A DNA stretch of 21,980 nucleotides from positions 1 through 21,980 of the forward strand of contig JBFFWN010000025.1 of assembly GCA_041570235.1 (NCBI GenBank). Reading direction: 5' to 3'. Of the stretch, positions 1 to 7,663 are shown piece after piece. The position numbers and the translations under genes are program-made. Below the pieces are notes generated by a model. The model was not told where the DNA came from. It did no database searches and was given only the letters and a program-made list of their open reading frames with translations. This stretch comes from SZUA-36 sp041570235. Its GTDB lineage: Bacteria > Pseudomonadota > Gammaproteobacteria > Xanthomonadales > SZUA-36. Each line of letters opens with the position of its first letter. Positions within the stretch are counted from its first letter, which is position 1.

Positions 1-2155
1 CTGGCGTCCAGTCGGCGAACCAGCTCGAGCGCGAGCTCTGGTAGCGGCTGAGCTCGTCGTCGAGGGGGGGTGGTATCCGCGGGGCGCCCTCGAGGATCAG
101 TTGGCCCTCGTTGAGCGCCTGCCGCGGCGTATCGGCAGGCAGCTGGAGGGGCAGCAGCAGCAAGGCCATCCAGGGCCCAAATGCACCGCCGCCTTTGGCA
201 TGCCCTGCCCTGGGACTGGAATACATCGGTTGAGTGTGATCAACACGGTTATCGCGAACACCATTGAGCGCGCGTTCCTGGCGTGCAAGTTGTTCTTTTT
301 CAATACGATCTCGATTCAGACGATTGATGCCGAGTTCCTTGTAACGCTCCTCAGGCAGCACGATCATCGAGGTGTAATCGGTGACAAGGCCGTTGGCGAT
401 GGCCACATCGACAATGGCCTGCTCGATATCGGCATCTTCGCCGAAGTAATCCATCTGGTTTTGCAGATCCTCGATCATGGCAAACCCCCACAGGCGTTCA
501 ATCTCGGGATGCAGGGTCTCAACACTGGGGAAATCAATCCTGGTCGAGTAGGTTTTAGCTTCACCTGAGACCTTGCCGTCGATCGTGACCTGCGCCTCAC
601 CGTTACCCCAGTAGTGACCGAAAACGATCAACTGCTGACCCCGGTATAGGCTGCCAATGCGCTCCGGCGTCAGGTCACTTACCTTGATACCGGAGAAACG
701 GACATCGATATCATGGAGGGTTTCATGGGTTAACCTTGAGGTTGCCTCCATCAGTTTGCCGGCAATGTCATCGCTGTTGGAGACATTCATGGCAAAGCCG
801 TTTGAAACCCTGGCCATGCTTTCCAGTAATGGCCGGTTGGCGCTGTTGCCCATGACAAAGCTGAACAACCTGACATCCTGGTTTTCCAGCAGGGCAAGAA
901 AGTCCTTCTTCTCGGTATAGCCGATGTTGGCAACACCATCGGTCACCAGGATCAGGGCGCTGCTGCGGTCGCTGTCGAGTAATCGCATGCCATGCTCGAG
1001 TCCCGCATAAAGATCGGTGCCACTGTTTGGCTGGTTCGCCCCAAGCAAATCTATTGCATTTTGTACATTCCCGGGCGTCGCATTCAGAAAGCCGTTGGTC
1101 ATCTCCCGGCTATGGTTATTGAAAAGTATCACCCGAAACCGGTCATTGGCGTTCAGGCTGGAGAGTCCCCGCCTGACGCCCTCGGCCAGGCTCTGGAACT
1201 TACCGGCCATCGACCCGGACATATCAAGTACAAATACCCAGTCCCTGCCCTCGGTAATCGGCTTCAGGTCATCACCGGGTGTAACCGTCATCATGAAGGT
1301 TCCCCTGTCTTTGTCATGCTCCCTGTAACTGACAAGCTCAACCGCACCTGGCAGGCCTTCAGCCTGGCGCCAGTAAACAACGATATCCTGATCCAGGGAA
1401 TGGACCACTGAAGGCAGATAATTGACCGTCTCACCGTCACCGTCCTCGGCGGAAGCAGCCTCGTTGATCAGTGAAACCTGCCACTCCCACTCGGATAATT
1501 TCTGAATATTGGCCTGTGCATGACGCGGCAGTCTGAACTCATCAATGGGCCAGGTGGAACGGAAGGTCAGGTTAAAACTGAAACGTTCTTCAACGGCATC
1601 CTGGTAGCTCCAGAACGACAGTTCCTGCTCATCAACTCCGCCATCCTCCAGCGGATAGACATAACGGCCGATGGAGGTATCCACATGGGCCGGCTGTATG
1701 TAAGTCAGCCTGATACGCACATCCTGACCAGCCCGCACCGGGTAGACGGAAATATCGAAGCTCCGGTAATCATCCTGCTCGGTCAGCGCAGATTCGTTAC
1801 CGGCCTGCTTCTCAGCCTCGTAAACCTCACGGGCGCGCTCCTTCTCCAGCACCTCGCCGGTAACTGGCTGACCATCGATCCAAAAGGTGAACTCGCCAAC
1901 GGCGGCCTTTTCCGGGATAGGAAATGAATAGATCGCTTCCAGGTCAACCGAATGGGGGTTACCGAATACCTGCTCAACGCTGGTAATGGCATAGCCATCC
2001 TCAATCACGACATCGACATGGTGTTCCCTGATGCTCAATTGTGGAAGGTCGGAGTCCGTGGGTGTCATCAAGCCCGCGGCAAAATCCGGGGGACTCCAGA
2101 AGCTGGTGAAACACAGTGTAGCGACACTGAGAAAAATTCGATTTAAGGTCTTCAT
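1..2155 (-). CDS. VIT / von Willebrand A domain exported protein (partial, C-terminus off the left edge)
   Basis: The reading frame from ATG at 2155 stays open for 718 codons to the window edge; I checked it codon by codon. Residues 1-28 form a signal peptide (basic start, hydrophobic core, end near FAAG). Residues about 35-150 match a VIT (vault/inter-alpha-trypsin) domain. A vWA domain follows: the MIDAS motif DMSGS is at 311-315 (FVLDMSGSM), later SGTDLYAG and LVTDGVAN, and a closing segment GLVTDYTSMIVL. Near the visible end, GGGAFGP (from residue 655) is followed by a short hydrophobic run. The family is secreted or envelope-bound and binds ligands through a metal ion; some members are sortase substrates in marine proteobacteria, but no LPxTG-like signal is visible and the true C-terminus is missing. 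The start is supported by GGAG with 6-base spacing. The HTH gene lies 136 bases upstream on the same strand. Domain call firm, function unknown. Confidence 0.9.
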   Translation of the reverse strand, partial: MKTLNRIFLSVATLCFTSFWSPPDFAAGLMTPTDSDLPQLSIREHHVDVVIEDGYAITSVEQVFGNPHSVDLEAIYSFPIPEKAAVGEFTFWIDGQPVTGEVLEKERAREVYEAEKQAGNESALTEQDDYRSFDISVYPVRAGQDVRIRLTYIQPAHVDTSIGRYVYPLEDGGVDEQELSFWSYQDAVEERFSFNLTFRSTWPIDEFRLPRHAQANIQKLSEWEWQVSLINEAASAEDGDGETVNYLPSVVHSLDQDIVVYWRQAEGLPGAVELVSYREHDKDRGTFMMTVTPGDDLKPITEGRDWVFVLDMSGSMAGKFQSLAEGVRRGLSSLNANDRFRVILFNNHSREMTNGFLNATPGNVQNAIDLLGANQPNSGTDLYAGLEHGMRLLDSDRSSALILVTDGVANIGYTEKKDFLALLENQDVRLFSFVMGNSANRPLLESMARVSNGFAMNVSNSDDIAGKLMEATSRLTHETLHDIDVRFSGIKVSDLTPERIGSLYRGQQLIVFGHYWGNGEAQVTIDGKVSGEAKTYSTRIDFPSVETLHPEIERLWGFAMIEDLQNQMDYFGEDADIEQAIVDVAIANGLVTDYTSMIVLPEERYKELGINRLNRDRIEKEQLARQERALNGVRDNRVDHTQPMYSSPRAGHAKGGGAFGPWMALLLLPLQLPADTPRQALNEGQLILEGAPRIPPPLDDELSRYQSSRSSWFADWTP

Positions 2156-2231
2156 CACATATTCTCCATATGACTGCTTTGGAAACGGGCGGCCTGTCAG
2201 GCCACCGGCTACTGAAAGTCATACTGGAGAA
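2156..2231 (-). promoter_or_regulatory. Structured leader that can occlude the RBS of the VIT/vWA gene
   Basis: Read on the minus strand, bases 2231-2217 (TTCTCCAGTATGACT) pair with 2175-2162 (AGTCATATGGAGAA) in 14 base pairs with one bulged G. The 3' arm contains the Shine-Dalgarno GGAG, 6 bases before the ATG at 2155. Inside is a second hairpin of 8 pairs (one G-U) at 2206-2199/2195-2188 with loop GAC. The predicted fold would block ribosome access, as in RNA thermometers or riboswitches. This is inference from base pairing alone; no known riboswitch class is recognised. Confidence 0.5.
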
Positions 2232-2291
2232 CGGGATTACATATAGCAACCATAATAAATTTAGTCGTTATATAATGATATTTGGGTATCG

Positions 2292-3059
2292 TTATTTAAT
2301 ACTTTTTGACCGTAACTCATCAAACCTGGCTTTGACGATCGGCTGAAAAAGACCATACTTCCAGCCACGCATGGCCAAAACCAGGGTCGTTCCGACACGG
2401 TGTTCGAGGTCAAGCGCGGCATCATCGCTGTTCAATACATCAAAATCCCTGGCCAGCCTTTTAAGCTTGCGTTGCAACTCGGCATTGCTCTGTGAAGAGA
2501 ACATGCCGTTCAGAACGATCAGGCATTCGTCATCGCGATTGAAGCGGGTACTGAAAAATTCCTGGCTGATTTTCTTCTGAAAGAATGTCTGTATGGGGCC
2601 ATTTTCATGCCAGCCAAAATTGGGCGCCACGATCAGCCGGATGCGGTTTTTCGGCAACAGCTCTATCAACTTCAGGCGGTCCAGCGTTGCCAGGTGACGA
2701 ATGCATTCGGATTCGGAAATATGATAGTAGGAAAGAATATCCTCCATGGTCCACCGGTTCAGCACACAGACCGTAATCAGCGTCAGGGTAACATCCCTGG
2801 TGATTTCTCTTTCCTGCTCGATGGTCAGGCGCTGCAAGCGCTGTTGCTGTTGCTTCATCAGCTGCACGAGGTCGGTAATTTCCATATCCAGCATGTTGCA
2901 GACCTGGTCCAGGCGCTTTAATGAAAAACCCTGCCTGGAAAATAAACGCTTGATGCTGGCTTCGGTCAGGCCAAGCTCAACGGCCACATCAGCATAGGTT
3001 TTGCCATGCGCTTTGAGCGCCGATTTCAAAGTCTTGATGAGCTCCCGTGTTTGCGCCAT
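2292..3059 (-). CDS. XRE-type helix-turn-helix transcriptional regulator
   Basis: A 255-residue protein. Residues about 8-65 form a Cro/CI-like helix-turn-helix, with TYADVAVELGLTEASIKRLF as the DNA-binding helices. A Gln-rich linker (KQQQQRLQRL) follows, then at about 95-150 a segment that reads like a winged helix (ILSYYHISESECIRHL, then a basic strand pair). The C-terminal third is unassigned. The start is supported by GAGGTG 4 bases upstream (3069-3064). It lies upstream of the VIT/vWA gene on the same strand and divergent from the small secreted protein, so control of one or both, and of itself, is plausible. The inverted repeat at 3096-3115 is a candidate autoregulatory operator. It is a cytoplasmic DNA-binding protein; its signal and targets are unknown. 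Confidence 0.8.
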   Translation of the reverse strand: MAQTRELIKTLKSALKAHGKTYADVAVELGLTEASIKRLFSRQGFSLKRLDQVCNMLDMEITDLVQLMKQQQQRLQRLTIEQEREITRDVTLTLITVCVLNRWTMEDILSYYHISESECIRHLATLDRLKLIELLPKNRIRLIVAPNFGWHENGPIQTFFQKKISQEFFSTRFNRDDECLIVLNGMFSSQSNAELQRKLKRLARDFDVLNSDDAALDLEHRVGTTLVLAMRGWKYGLFQPIVKARFDELRSKSIK

Positions 3060-3095
3060 TTTTCACCTCGTTAGTAGCATTTATTTATACCTTTT

Positions 3096-3115
3096 AAATA
3101 TAGTAACGTATATTT
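3096..3115. promoter_or_regulatory. Inverted repeat upstream of the HTH regulator, candidate operator
   Basis: AAATATA and TATATTT form a perfect 7-base inverted repeat separated by GTAACG. It sits 37 bases before the regulator start, between the divergent regulator and small secreted protein. The 10-mer TAACGTATAT inside it (3104-3113) recurs at 3244-3253. AT-richness makes chance symmetry fairly likely. The remainder of the 3060-3251 gap holds AT-rich DNA in which I see no convincing sigma-70 promoter pair. Confidence 0.3.
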
Positions 3116-3235
3116 TTTGGTTTCGTTCCATATTACTTAACCATTTGCCCGCCAATGCCTTGAAAAAATGGGCTGAACTGCATCGCGAAACCATGCTTTA
3201 ATGTGATCCTCGCCTGTAGGTCAGAAATATTTTTT

Positions 3236-3240
3236 GGAGG
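3236..3240 (+). promoter_or_regulatory. Ribosome binding site GGAGG that sets the start at 3252
   Basis: A consensus GGAGG lies 11 bases before ATG 3252. An in-frame TTG at 3234 would place the Shine-Dalgarno inside the gene and would extend the signal peptide, so the ATG is preferred. Confidence 0.65.
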
Positions 3241-3251
3241 TTATAACGTAT

Positions 3252-3587
3252 ATGAAAAGGTCGATCTGTATTTTAATTCTGATGTTGACTTCCCCCTTCA
3301 GCTTTGCTGATTGGGCCATCAAGGGTGAGGGTAACTTCAGCTGCCCGGATTATGTAGCCGCAAAACGCAGCAACAGTGCAAAACTCTACAGTTCGATATC
3401 CTGGGTACAGGGATTTATCAGCGGAGTAAATTACCAGGCCGCGCTGGAGCAAGGTGCAGATTCATTCATCGGCCAGGACTATCCTGCCACCTCCATCGTC
3501 AACTGGCTGGTGAACTATTGCAGCGACAACCCGCAGGACTATCTTTCCGATGCGGCCGAGGCGCTGGTGCTGAAATTAAAAGAATGA
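3252..3587 (+). CDS. Small secreted two-cysteine protein (HdeA/Rap1a-like size and pattern), function unknown
   Basis: A 111-residue protein. Residues 1-19 are a clear signal peptide (MKRSICILILMLTSPFSFA, cleavage before DWAIKG). The mature part of about 92 residues has exactly two cysteines, in FSCPDY and NYCSDN, probably joined in a periplasmic disulfide. The pattern SWVQGFISGVNY, followed by an acidic helix ending LSDAAEALVLKL, resembles small proteobacterial periplasmic proteins that are often annotated as hypothetical, HdeA-like or Rap1a-like. I cannot choose among these, and no T6SS effector is nearby to support an immunity role. It is divergent from the HTH regulator and followed by a strong terminator, so it is probably transcribed alone. 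Confidence 0.75.
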   Translation: MKRSICILILMLTSPFSFADWAIKGEGNFSCPDYVAAKRSNSAKLYSSISWVQGFISGVNYQAALEQGADSFIGQDYPATSIVNWLVNYCSDNPQDYLSDAAEALVLKLKE

Positions 3588-3648
3588 GATAAAGGATTTA
3601 TTGATTCAGATCAACTCACCGGGAATCTGAATCCGTATCCTTTGCAAA

Positions 3649-3713
3649 ACGCCCCGGGAACCAGCAGTCAAATAACCCCCCCCTGCTTTTTGGCTACTCC
3701 CGGGGTGTTTTTT
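3649..3713. terminator. Probable bidirectional terminator between convergent genes
   Basis: ACGCCCCGGGA (3649-3659) pairs with TCCCGGGGTGT (3698-3708) in 11 pairs with one G-U, followed on the plus strand by six T (3708-3713). The 38-base loop has a small inner AGCAG/CTGCT pairing and a run of eight C. On the minus strand the hairpin is followed by GTTTTG, a weaker tract. It lies between the small secreted protein (ending at 3587) and the metallopeptidase stop at 3716. Confidence 0.7.
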
Positions 3714-3715
3714 AT

Positions 3716-4624
3716 TCAGTCAATGGCTCCCGAAAAAGTATCGCAGGCACTGATGTCACCCGATTCAAACCCTCTTCTGAACCATTTCACCCGCTGAGCC
3801 GAGGAACCATGCGTAAAACTGTCTGGCACCACGCTTCTGCCAGCTTCTCTCTGCAAACGGTCATCACCAATGGCTGTGGCCGCGGTCAATGCTTCATCGA
3901 GATCTCCCGGGTCAAGGATCTGCTCACTGGTGTTGGCATAATGGCCCCATAACCCGGCAAAACAATCTGCCTGCAACTCCTGTCTTACCGACAGCGAGTT
4001 TACCTGTGTTTTGCTCTGGCCAGCCTGGGCCTGGCGGACCCCGTTGCTTATACCCAGTAGTGTCTGAACATGATGACCGACCTCATGCGCGATCACATAG
4101 GCCTGGGCAAAATCACCCGGTGCGCCGTGGCGCCTGGCGAGGTCATCAAAAAAGGTCAGGTCCACATATAGTTGCTGATCGCCGGGGCAATAAAATGGCC
4201 CGACTGCAGACGATGCCATACCGCAGGCCGAACTCACACCATTACTGAACAAAACCAGCTTTGGCTCCTTGTACTGTTTGCCCATTTCGCGAAAAATGAT
4301 TTGCCAGGCATCCTCGGTATAGGCCAGCACGGACGCTGCAAGTTCACCCGCCTCTTTTTCACTGGCGCTCAGTTCGCGGGGCTGTTGGGTCACGACCGGG
4401 CCGCTCGCGCCTCCTAATAAGAGCGGCAACAGGTCTATACCCATCATCCTGCTGCCGAAAAACACCACAACACCAACCAGCAACATGATACGGCCGGTCT
4501 TGGTCTTGATCAGCATCGGGATAAAATTCAGCAAACCCATACCTGACCTTGCCGAGTTATAACCGCTACCCTGGCCCCTTCTGTCCTCTACATTGCTGCT
4601 TTGCCTGCTACCCTTCCAACGCAT
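3716..4624 (-). CDS. ypfJ: YpfJ-family membrane-anchored neutral zinc metallopeptidase
   Basis: 302 residues from ATG 4624, which has GAGGGAG 4 bases upstream. An in-frame start at 4693 would add 23 residues but lacks a comparable RBS. A polar basic N-terminus precedes one membrane segment at about 44-61 (RIMLLVGVVVFFGS). The catalytic motif HEVGH is at 180-184, with H180 and H184 as zinc ligands and E181 as general base. Further on, RQELQADCFAG (E216, D220) supplies the likely third ligand. The layout and length match the YpfJ/neutral zinc metallopeptidase family (Zn_peptidase), whose substrates are unknown. Two cysteines in SSACGMASS and FYCPGDQ may form a disulfide, which suits a periplasmic catalytic domain. 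Divergent from the YjgR-like gene across 122 bases. Confidence 0.9.
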   Translation of the reverse strand: MRWKGSRQSSNVEDRRGQGSGYNSARSGMGLLNFIPMLIKTKTGRIMLLVGVVVFFGSRMMGIDLLPLLLGGASGPVVTQQPRELSASEKEAGELAASVLAYTEDAWQIIFREMGKQYKEPKLVLFSNGVSSACGMASSAVGPFYCPGDQQLYVDLTFFDDLARRHGAPGDFAQAYVIAHEVGHHVQTLLGISNGVRQAQAGQSKTQVNSLSVRQELQADCFAGLWGHYANTSEQILDPGDLDEALTAATAIGDDRLQREAGRSVVPDSFTHGSSAQRVKWFRRGFESGDISACDTFSGAID

Positions 4625-4746
4625 GTTTCTCCCTCGATTGCCATGTTTCGTTTTTAGTGCCACCAGAAGAACTGGTAAGCTGTTAAACAACATTCTACTC
4701 TTGAATAATCAAATTCACATAAAGCTTATCAACAGGGGCTAAAATA

Positions 4747-6228
4747 ATGAACGAAGGCATTCTTATCGGCGGCAGTGATGCCGGTCAGATTTTTCTGAAT
4801 CCACGTTATGCAAACCGTCACGGCCTGGTGGCCGGTGCGACCGGCACGGGTAAAACAGTCACATTGCAATGTCTCGCAGAGGGTTTTTCTGACCTGGGCA
4901 TTCCGGTTTTTCTTGCAGATGTAAAAGGCGATGTTTCCGGCATCAGCCAGGCCGGCAAACCGCACCCCAAAATTGACGAGCGTATTGAAAAGATCGGCAT
5001 CCAGGACTATCGGCAACGCGGCTACCCGGTGGCCTTTTGGGATGTATTTGGCAAAACGGGAACGCCGGTTCGTTCCACCATTTCCGAGATGGGCCCCCAG
5101 CTGATTTCCAGGTTGCTGGATTTAAATGAAACCCAGGAGAGCATACTGACCCTGGTTTTTGAATTCGCCGATGACGAAGGCATGCTGCTGGTTGATTTGA
5201 ACGACCTGCGCACCACGCTGGAATATCTTGGTGAAAACGGCAGGAACCTGGGGGTGGGCTTCAGTGTATCAACGGCTTCCGTCAATGCCATTTTGCGCCG
5301 CCTGCTGATGCTTGAGCGTGAAGGTGGTGACCTGTTCTTCGGCGAGCCCGCCCTGCAACTGGAAGACTTTATGCAGACCAGCCGCGATGGTCGCGGAATG
5401 ATCAACATCCTCGCTGCCGACCAGTTGATCCGTAGCCAGAGGGTTTATTCGACCTTCCTGTTGTGGTTATTGTCCGAGTTGTTCGAGAACCTGCCTGAGC
5501 TCGGTGATCCGGAGCAACCGGTACTGGTGTTCTTTTTCGACGAGGCCCATCTTTTATTCAAGGATGCACCCAAGGCATTGCTCAACAAGATCGAGCAGGT
5601 TGTCCGCCTGATCCGCTCCAAGGGTGTCGGGATCTATTTCATCACGCAAAGCCCGGGGGATATTCCCGACAGTGTATTGAGCCAGTTGGGCAATCGCATC
5701 CAGCACGCCTTGCGCGCATACACGCCCAAGGAACAAAAGGTGGTCAAGGTTGCCGCTCAGTCATTCCGCGTCAACCCCAAGCTGGATACCATCACCGCGA
5801 TCACGCAAATGGGTGTCGGCGAAGCGCTGGTCTCAACCCTGCAGGCAAAAGGCATACCGGCGCCCGTGGAGCAGGTTTTAGTCCGTCCGCCGCATTCCCG
5901 CATGGGTATGGCCACCGAGGAAGAAAGGCAGGCCATCCTTTTAAAGGATAACAACATGAGGCGTTATCGCGATGCATTTGACCCGCGCTCCGCCCATGAA
6001 ATGTTACGCGAACGCATGGCAGCCGCACTGGAGAAAGAACAACAGGCCGAACGTGAAAAGCAGGCTGCAAAAGAGGCTGCCAAAACGAAGCCCAGGGTCA
6101 GCAGAAGTAACCGTCAAAGTACAACCGAGGCATTTATAAAAAGCATGGCCCGCAGCCTGGGCTCTGCGGCCGGCAGCAGCATGGGGCGGAAGTTTTTCAG
6201 GGGTATCCTCGGTTCACTGCTGAAGTAG
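4747..6228 (+). CDS. yjgR: YjgR/DUF853 family HerA-like P-loop ATPase
   Basis: 493 residues starting at ATG 4747 behind a weak AGGGG. Walker A GATGTGKT is at 30-37, Walker B VLVFFFDEAH at 259-268, and a sensor-like segment ITQSPGDIP follows at 299-307. This is the HerA/FtsK-like fold of the DUF853 (helicase HerA-like) family, including E. coli YjgR, of about 500 residues. HerA proteins are hexameric DNA-pumping ATPases, but the cellular role of YjgR-type proteins is not established. Residues about 415-450 are a charged Ala/Glu/Lys coiled coil, followed by a Ser/Arg-rich basic tail. No nuclease such as NurA is adjacent, so a HerA-NurA end-resection system is not supported. A terminator follows immediately. 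Confidence 0.9.
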   Translation: MNEGILIGGSDAGQIFLNPRYANRHGLVAGATGTGKTVTLQCLAEGFSDLGIPVFLADVKGDVSGISQAGKPHPKIDERIEKIGIQDYRQRGYPVAFWDVFGKTGTPVRSTISEMGPQLISRLLDLNETQESILTLVFEFADDEGMLLVDLNDLRTTLEYLGENGRNLGVGFSVSTASVNAILRRLLMLEREGGDLFFGEPALQLEDFMQTSRDGRGMINILAADQLIRSQRVYSTFLLWLLSELFENLPELGDPEQPVLVFFFDEAHLLFKDAPKALLNKIEQVVRLIRSKGVGIYFITQSPGDIPDSVLSQLGNRIQHALRAYTPKEQKVVKVAAQSFRVNPKLDTITAITQMGVGEALVSTLQAKGIPAPVEQVLVRPPHSRMGMATEEERQAILLKDNNMRRYRDAFDPRSAHEMLRERMAAALEKEQQAEREKQAAKEAAKTKPRVSRSNRQSTTEAFIKSMARSLGSAAGSSMGRKFFRGILGSLLK

Positions 6229-6247
6229 CACCGTGAAGAATCAGACT

Positions 6248-6282
6248 ACCGGGCGCACATCCATATGCACCCGGTTTGTTTT
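6248..6282 (+). terminator. Rho-independent terminator of the YjgR-like gene
   Basis: ACCGGGCGCA (6248-6257) faces TGCACCCGGT (6266-6275): nine of ten positions pair around an 8-base loop, followed by TTTGTTTT. It lies 20 bases past the stop and 16 bases before the convergent M20 peptidase stop. Confidence 0.75.
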
Positions 6283-6297
6283 ATATTATCAGCCGGG

Positions 6298-7614
6298 TCA
6301 GCGGCTAAGCCGGTACATCAATATCGCTGCGCGCTGAACCGCAATGGGAATGGATGACAGATCAAGTGACTCATGCGGTGTGTGCCCGCCTTCACCATAA
6401 GCCCCCATGCCCGCCAGGCCATCGGTGTATGGCGCCACGAACGAAATATCAGCCGCACCACGCCTTGATGCATCCAGTACCGGCATGGCCTCACGCCCGA
6501 GGTCCTGGTTGATCTGTGACAGCATGTCACCGAGAGCCATGTTTCCATCGGTCGGGGCCATGGCCGGGTAACTGTCCTCAAAGCTGATGCTTGCGCTGGT
6601 CACAGGTAAGTTCCTTTTTACCACCTCACGCATGGCCTCGCGGGCCCTTTGTAACTGTTCATCGGAGATCGTACGCATCCCTCCCCTGACCACTACCCGG
6701 TTAGGTACAACATTGGTTTTACCAAAAACCCTGCCCTGCGCCTGCTGGCAATCCGCTTCGACCTCGGTGCCACCCATGATGGTGCCGGCATTGAATGTCA
6801 GATATTCCTCGCCACGGACTTCCTCGTAGAAATCATTGAGTATCCTGGCGGCCTCAAAGATGGCGCCAGCACCCGTTTTGTCATTAAAAACACCTGCAGA
6901 ATGCGCCTGCTTACCGGTGACTTCCAGGCACCAGTTACTGGCGCTTCGGCGTGAAATGGTTACCCATTCCTTATCCTGGCTGTCGATGCCGGCTTCAAAA
7001 CCCAGGGCAACATCGGCCCACTTGCCGGCGTCAACCAGGTCCTTTCGCGATATGCTGATCGGCTTTCCGGTGGATTCTTCATCGCCGGTAAACGCGACCT
7101 GTATCTGTAAATCATCCAGCACACCTGCATGCGCCAATGCCTTGAGCGCATAGATGATCACGACATCACCACTCTTCATGTCTTCTATGCCGGGCCCGTA
7201 GGCCGTCATCCCTTCCCGTTTGAACGCCTGGAATGCATCCTCCGGCTCGAACACCGTATCGAGGTGTCCGATGAGCAATATTTTCTTGCCGGCTTCACTT
7301 TTGTTCCTGGCAAACAGGTGACCGCCGCGGTTCATCTCTGCGGGCAGCTCAATCCAGCGGGTTTTAAAACCAAGATCGTCCAGCTGTTTCCCCAGTACCG
7401 CACCCACAGCCTCGACACCGTCTTTGTTCAGACTTCCGCTGTTGATATTAACCAGTGTTTCCAACAGCTCAACCGCACCTTCGACATTGGCATGGGTCCA
7501 GGCCACAATGGCTGCTTCGGTTTCATCCAACGCCTGGGCTGCGCAGGCAGGGCCGGCACAAGCGGTGAGCAGAAAGCACAGGACCATCAACTTAAAACGT
7601 TTGCTTTGTCTCAT
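6298..7614 (-). CDS. M20-family metallopeptidase (glutamate carboxypeptidase/CPG2-like), exported
   Basis: 438 residues from ATG 7614 (AGGGAA nearby); an in-frame TTG at 7635 is less likely. The N-terminus MRQSKRFKLMVLCFLLTAC has a lipobox LTAC with Cys19, suggesting a lipoprotein, though signal peptidase I cleavage after ACA cannot be excluded. M20 signatures are visible: HLDTV with H117 and D119, the bridging Asp in GIEDMKSG (D145), catalytic Glu in GDEES (E179/E180) and the closing histidine in GGHTPHES. The family are dizinc exopeptidases that release C-terminal glutamate or act on small peptides; the exact substrate cannot be read. It lies 89 bases downstream of orn on the same strand and may be transcribed with it. 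Confidence 0.92.
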   Translation of the reverse strand: MRQSKRFKLMVLCFLLTACAGPACAAQALDETEAAIVAWTHANVEGAVELLETLVNINSGSLNKDGVEAVGAVLGKQLDDLGFKTRWIELPAEMNRGGHLFARNKSEAGKKILLIGHLDTVFEPEDAFQAFKREGMTAYGPGIEDMKSGDVVIIYALKALAHAGVLDDLQIQVAFTGDEESTGKPISISRKDLVDAGKWADVALGFEAGIDSQDKEWVTISRRSASNWCLEVTGKQAHSAGVFNDKTGAGAIFEAARILNDFYEEVRGEEYLTFNAGTIMGGTEVEADCQQAQGRVFGKTNVVPNRVVVRGGMRTISDEQLQRAREAMREVVKRNLPVTSASISFEDSYPAMAPTDGNMALGDMLSQINQDLGREAMPVLDASRRGAADISFVAPYTDGLAGMGAYGEGGHTPHESLDLSSIPIAVQRAAILMYRLSR

Positions 7615-7649
7615 TAGAAATTCCCTGGGTAACAACGGGGGTGTATTGC

Positions 7650-7663
7650 GATTTGGCCAAATC
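7650..7663. promoter_or_regulatory. 14-base perfect palindrome between orn and the M20 peptidase gene
   Basis: GATTTGGCCAAATC is fully symmetrical and sits 36 bases upstream of the M20 start at 7614. It could be a dimer-binding operator. About one such palindrome is expected by chance in a window of this size, so its placement is the only support. Confidence 0.2.

Noticed and set aside
101..1927. Several plus-strand frames of 87-155 codons across the left end
   Set aside because: All lie opposite the continuous VIT/vWA frame, whose MIDAS and VIT features prove the minus strand is coding.
3661..3700. Run of eight C as a phase-variation tract
   Set aside because: It lies in the loop of a terminator between convergent genes, not in a coding sequence or promoter.
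4625..4746. Promoters in the divergent gap between the YpfJ- and YjgR-like genes
   Set aside because: TTGAAT is present but no -10 lies at acceptable spacing on the plus strand, and nothing convincing is seen on the minus strand.
4747..6228. HerA-NurA DNA-end processing or defence system
   Set aside because: The ATPase fits the stand-alone YjgR/DUF853 family and no nuclease or defence gene is adjacent.
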